64,000 nucleotides of DNA. Origin: Rhizobium sp. P40RR-XXII (GTDB taxonomy: Bacteria > Pseudomonadota > Alphaproteobacteria > Rhizobiales > Rhizobiaceae). Shown in pieces: positions 60,965 to 64,000 of the stretch (position 1 is the first letter of the stretch; every line of letters starts with the position of its first letter). Where the stretch lies: the NCBI RefSeq assembly GCF_012641405.1, contig NZ_JABAII010000020.1, positions 1-64,000 of the forward strand, in the 5' to 3' direction. The notes under the pieces are model-generated. The model was not told where the DNA came from, searched no databases, and saw only the letters and a list, made by a program, of their open reading frames with translations. Made by a program: the position numbers and the translations under genes.

Positions 60965-60997
60965 GCGCCGGGTCGCCCGCTCCAGGTAACCCGGCGC
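60965..60997 (-). terminator. Rho-independent-like terminator after the BON gene
   Basis: GCGCCGGGT and ACCCGGCGC form a perfect 9-bp GC-rich stem with a 15-base loop, seven bases after the stop of the BON-domain gene (minus strand). A short TATTTT run follows after some 10 bases, so it may also act as a transcript-end hairpin. Confidence 0.7.
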
Positions 60998-61003
60998 TTA
61001 CGT

Positions 61004-61651
61004 CTAGCCGACTGATAGTCGGTCTTCGACGGTTCGTACGCCAGGGGCTGACCAGGCTGCATGTTCGGCAGCCCGCCGTTCCGACCAGGTTTTGACTTTG
61101 CCCTGCAGCGTTACCTTGCCGTCGGCGACGTTGACGCTGATAGCATGCGCCTCGATTTCCGCGTCACGCCGGAAGGCGTCCTCAATACGCCTCTTGACGT
61201 CAATCGAACTGGCATGTGGAGCCACTTCAATCATGTTTGACACGCCGACCACGCCGGAAAGGTCGCGAACCGCATCGGCTGCCGCATTCTTCTGATACTG
61301 CCATTCAACACGACCGTTCAAGGTCACCCAGCCATTCTGGACTTTGATCTGAACCGCGTCCTTGGGAATGGTCACATGCCATCCCATAGTATTGACGGCG
61401 CGTTTGGCAATTTCGTCGTCTGCCATCCTGTTTGCTCCGATGGGCCTGACTTCAATGCCTTGCGCGATCGCCTTAACACCTTTAATGCGTCGTGTTGCCC
61501 GTTCCGCGGCTTCTCTTTCGGTATAGGTCGCAACGTGGCCCGAAAGGGTAATAACACCATTATCCGCGGCAACGCCGATGTTGGCTGCATCGATGCTTGG
61601 CTCGAACTCGAGCTCATCGAGAACTAATTGACGAAGTGTGATATCGTCCAT
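61004..61651 (-). CDS. triple BON-domain protein
   Basis: A 215-residue protein made of three BON domains in tandem (about 5-70, 78-145, 150-213). Each has the pattern ...V.v.V.nG.VtLsG.V....e...A......v.gV..v.n: DNGVITLSGHVATYTEREAA, QNGWVTLNGRVEWQYQKNAA and ADGKVTLQGKVKTWSERRAA. No signal peptide is present, so it is cytosolic, unlike OsmY. AGGAGATTGTCTC precedes the ATG. A weak FNR-type box (61715) predicts a 29-nt leader. A terminator follows. Confidence 0.92.
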   Translation of the reverse strand: MDDITLRQLVLDELEFEPSIDAANIGVAADNGVITLSGHVATYTEREAAERATRRIKGVKAIAQGIEVRPIGANRMADDEIAKRAVNTMGWHVTIPKDAVQIKVQNGWVTLNGRVEWQYQKNAAADAVRDLSGVVGVSNMIEVAPHASSIDVKRRIEDAFRRDAEIEAHAISVNVADGKVTLQGKVKTWSERRAAEHAAWSAPGVRTVEDRLSVG

Positions 61652-61714
61652 GAGACAATCTCCTCTGTTGATATCTCGAACACGGAAACATTACGATGAT
61701 GTTTTGTGGTCACA

Positions 61715-61728
61715 TTGACTTGGCTCAA
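61715..61728. promoter_or_regulatory. weak FNR/FixK-type box (TTGACTTGGCTCAA)
   Basis: Keeps TTGA-N6-TCAA with two outer changes and overlaps the end of cysQ. Centre 61721.5 predicts a minus-strand start near 61680, 29 nt before the BON gene. Confidence 0.5.
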
Positions 61729-62564
61729 TTGCCAGGCCCTGCGATGTGTGAAGGAGAGGTTTCTTGCATCGTTTTGATAAGCCGCGCGGCAAGCTGCGGG
61801 GTGCGGGCCGCAATGAAACCGTCGATCCTCATTGATGAGCAGCCCGCTGTCAGTAGAGGAGACCCATCCGTCCGAAGGACGACACCACCGGTGGCCTCGA
61901 CAAGCGCCTGGCCAGCTGCGCAGTCCCATATCATCGTTGGTGAAAGCCTCACGTAGGCGTCGGCCTCAGCAGCCGCGATCAGGGCGAATTTCAGCGCGGA
62001 TCCCAGTTTGTGCACAACACATGGTCGGGATGCAAACAGCAGGTCGCGTGTATGCTGATCGAGGTGAGACCTGCTCGTAAGTGCGATGAACTTTCTCGAT
62101 GGGATGGAGCGATCGGCAAGACTACTGCGCTGCCCGTCTCTTTTCTCCTCGAATGCATAGCCGCCTCCATATGAGAAGAAAAGCCGCCCTCGAGCCGGCG
62201 CGTAGATTAAGCCGATAGTGGGTCTCCCATCTTCGACCAACGCCACATTGATCGTAAATTCGTCGCGGCCGGAGATGAATTCCTTTGTTCCGTCGAGCGG
62301 ATCGATGATGAAGGCGATCGCATTTAGGGCTTTTGTCGCTGAGTTTTCATCCTCCTCGCTGACCACGGGAATGGTCGTCGTCAAGGCTCTGCAACCGGCG
62401 TAGAGAATATCATGGCTCGCGAGATCGGCCGGTGTAATAGGAGAGCCGTCGCGTTTGCTGCGTGATGGTTGCGGGGTTTTTTGAAGCGAGCAAATCACAT
62501 CTCCCGCCCGACGAGCGATCGGGATCAGGGCCTCAGCGAGCCGTCGTCGGGAGTCGAGTTCCAT
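61725..62564 (-). CDS. cysQ: 3'(2'),5'-bisphosphate nucleotidase
   Basis: The 279-residue enzyme belongs to the inositol monophosphatase superfamily: VSEEDE and FIIDPLDGTKEFISG (metal-binding D-P-L-D-G-T), KLGSALKFALIAA and MIWDCAAGQALVEATGG are the family motifs in order. CysQ removes the 3' phosphate of PAP, a by-product of sulfate assimilation, and may also act on PAPS. The ATG is 25 nt after the start predicted from the perfect FNR-type box at 62624. Divergent to the phosphotransferase gene. Confidence 0.93.
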   Translation of the reverse strand: MELDSRRRLAEALIPIARRAGDVICSLQKTPQPSRSKRDGSPITPADLASHDILYAGCRALTTTIPVVSEEDENSATKALNAIAFIIDPLDGTKEFISGRDEFTINVALVEDGRPTIGLIYAPARGRLFFSYGGGYAFEEKRDGQRSSLADRSIPSRKFIALTSRSHLDQHTRDLLFASRPCVVHKLGSALKFALIAAAEADAYVRLSPTMIWDCAAGQALVEATGGVVLRTDGSPLLTAGCSSMRIDGFIAARTPQLAARLIKTMQETSPSHIAGPGN

Positions 62565-62623
62565 TCCTCATACTCCGGTTATTATTATTGGAAGAACAGC
62601 TATCCGATATGAAGGCCTTTTCA

Positions 62624-62637
62624 TTGATACGCATCAA
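62624..62637. promoter_or_regulatory. perfect FNR/FixK box shared by divergent genes (TTGATACGCATCAA)
   Basis: Exact match. Centre 62630.5 lies 66.5 bp from cysQ ATG (62564) and 68.5 bp from the plus-strand ATG (62699). Class II starts near 62589 and 62672 would give 25- and 27-nt leaders. Confidence 0.87.
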
Positions 62638-62698
62638 TGTCGGCTGACACCAGTTGGCGCCAGATATAGTTGACCCAAACGACACGCAAGGCAAACCG

Positions 62699-64000
62699 AT
62701 GATCGTCGAAGACCAAACTAAGGTCGTATCCTTTCTCGAAAGCGTTCTTTCCCGGGACGGTGAGCCCGTGCAGACGATGGAGACGCATATATCCCGCATA
62801 TTCCTGTCGGGAGACCGCGCCTATAAGATGAAGCGGGCTGTCAAACTGCCTTACGTCGATTTTTCCACATGTGATAAAAGATGGGCGGCCTGTGAGAAAG
62901 AGGTTGAGCTCAATGGCCCGACGGCGCCTGGCCTCTACCTCGGTGTGCGCGCGATTACGCAGGCCGCAGACGGTACGCTCGCGATTGGTGGCGCGGGACA
63001 GACGATCGAGACCGTCGTCGAGATGAAGCGCTTCGATCAATCGCTCCTGCTTGATCATGTCGCTCAATCCGGCGGATTGACTCCTCAGATGATGACGGCA
63101 CTTGCCGGCGCGATCGTGGAATTTCACCATCAGGCGCCGATTATCCGAGATCGCGGCGGAACTGAGTATGTGCAAGCTGTTCTCAAGATCAATGAAGCTG
63201 GCTTTGCCACCAGTCACGTTTTCACGCCGACGGAGGTTGCCGAACTGACTGCTTCCTTCAACAAGCGGCTCGCCGCCCTTGGCGGATCATTGGACAAGCG
63301 GGCAATGGCGGGAAGAGTTAGACGTTGCCACGGCGATCTGCACTTGCGCAATATTTTTCTGCGCGATGGTCGGCCATGCTTGTTCGATTGCATCGAGTTC
63401 AGCGAAGAGATCGCCACCAGCGATGTGCTGTATGACCTGGCGTTTCTCCTGATGGATCTCTGGCATCGTGGCCATGCCGAATTTGCCAATCTTGTCATGA
63501 ATCGATACCTTGACGAAACCGGAGACGACAACGGTTTTGCCACGCTTCCGTTCTTTATGAGCATGCGGGCAGCCGTACGGGCCCATGTGGTTGCCACGCA
63601 AGCGGAGGGGGGCGGCGTCCACGCGTCGGAACTCGCATCGGAGGCGCGATCCTACTTTGCGCTGGCGGGAAGGCTTCTTCAGTCGCCTCAGCCTAGCCTT
63701 GTTGCCATCGGCGGACTTAGTGGATCGGGAAAGTCGACGCTTGCCGAAACATTGGCACCACGCATCGGCCTTCCGCCTGGAGCGCGCATCATCGAGAGCG
63801 ATCGCATTCGCAAGTCACTGTATGATGTGCCGCCGGAAACCCGATTGCCCCAGAGCGCCTATCGTCAGGAAGTTTCCGTTCGGGTATATCGGGAAATATC
63901 ATGGCGTAGCCGGCTCATTCTCGCCCAGGACGGCGCAGTCGTTGCCGACGCCGTATTCGACAAGGTCGAGAATCGCAAGCTGCTCGAGTGGGCGGCGAAA
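62699..64000 (+). CDS. bifunctional phosphotransferase / P-loop kinase (3' truncated by window)
   Basis: The frame from ATG 62699 (AAGG seven bases before it) runs open to the window end, 434 codons. Residues about 20-310 are an aminoglycoside-phosphotransferase-like kinase domain: YKMKRAVKLPYVDF (Lys), RCHGDLHLRNIFL (catalytic HGDxH) and LFDCIEFSEE (metal-binding Asp). From about 338 a second module opens with Walker A GGLSGSGKSTLAETLA, then IIESDRIRKSL, an AAA/shikimate-kinase-like P-loop. This two-module architecture is known but its substrate is not. The FNR-type box shared with cysQ links it to low oxygen. Confidence 0.88.
   Translation, partial: MIVEDQTKVVSFLESVLSRDGEPVQTMETHISRIFLSGDRAYKMKRAVKLPYVDFSTCDKRWAACEKEVELNGPTAPGLYLGVRAITQAADGTLAIGGAGQTIETVVEMKRFDQSLLLDHVAQSGGLTPQMMTALAGAIVEFHHQAPIIRDRGGTEYVQAVLKINEAGFATSHVFTPTEVAELTASFNKRLAALGGSLDKRAMAGRVRRCHGDLHLRNIFLRDGRPCLFDCIEFSEEIATSDVLYDLAFLLMDLWHRGHAEFANLVMNRYLDETGDDNGFATLPFFMSMRAAVRAHVVATQAEGGGVHASELASEARSYFALAGRLLQSPQPSLVAIGGLSGSGKSTLAETLAPRIGLPPGARIIESDRIRKSLYDVPPETRLPQSAYRQEVSVRVYREISWRSRLILAQDGAVVADAVFDKVENRKLLEWAAK

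Noticed and set aside
1..64000. CRISPR arrays, rRNA and tRNA genes
   Set aside because: No regularly spaced repeats and no cloverleaf-like sequences were found on reading both strands by eye.

Overview
The window looks like an accessory replicon (probably a plasmid) or a chromosomal island of an alphaproteobacterium of the Rhizobium/Agrobacterium/Sinorhizobium type. Supporting signs are small families common in rhizobia (DUF982, SPW-repeat proteins, DUF2267, DUF3775, a BigR/SqrR-like ArsR regulator), FixK/FNR-type boxes throughout the right-hand 48 kb, and moderately high GC. I see no rRNA, tRNA, ribosomal protein or other core gene. The organism call is inference.

Layout. 1-5.5 kb: end of a NUDIX hydrolase gene, a small ORF, a decayed LysR gene, a coupled NAD(P)-binding/VOC gene pair and a membrane diguanylate cyclase. 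5.8-13.4 kb: a flavin-based trans-membrane redox operon (small secreted acidic protein, DUF2271 protein with a candidate FMN-attachment motif, PepSY-flavodoxin-reductase fusion, ApbE) with a divergent two-component system; remnants of VIT-type iron/manganese transporter genes lie on both sides. 13.8-15.6 kb: IS110 remnant and a broken autotransporter. 15.9-34.5 kb: a three-domain phosphoribosyltransferase/hydrolase/erythromycin-esterase-like protein, small stress proteins, a lone divergent GroEL, the arginine deiminase operon arcDABC, two SPW proteins, a beta-CASP nuclease, and cytochromes b561 and c-prime. 34.5-39.8 kb: a phosphatase, a second two-component system and two family 25 glycosyltransferases. 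39.8-44.7 kb: a tightly coupled six-gene operon that looks biosynthetic (thermostable-hemolysin-like protein, adenylating enzyme, heme-oxygenase-like protein, SDR, TPR protein, methyltransferase). 45-50 kb: small cytochrome c, P-type ATPase remnant, EF-hand protein, a degenerate SbmA/YddA-type ABC protein and thioredoxin 2. 50-56 kb: ArsR-type sulfur sensor, DUF2892 protein, RND efflux pair and a decayed sulfide:quinone oxidoreductase. 57-64 kb: two UspA proteins, a broken DegP/HtrA gene, DUF3775, BON-domain protein, CysQ and a phosphotransferase/P-loop kinase cut by the window end.

How it fits together. Fifteen 14-bp sites of the form TTGA-N6-TCAA (one with a single changed end base) occur between 15.9 and 62.6 kb. 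Most lie so that a start site 41.5 bp from the box centre falls 15-45 nt before a gene with a good ribosome binding site. That is the geometry of FNR/FixK class II activation, so most of this half looks like one low-oxygen survival regulon: fermentative arginine catabolism for ATP, chaperone, universal stress proteins, sulfide/thiol handling and envelope stress. No FNR/FixK regulator gene is in the window. At least ten genes are visibly broken, so the region is also decaying.
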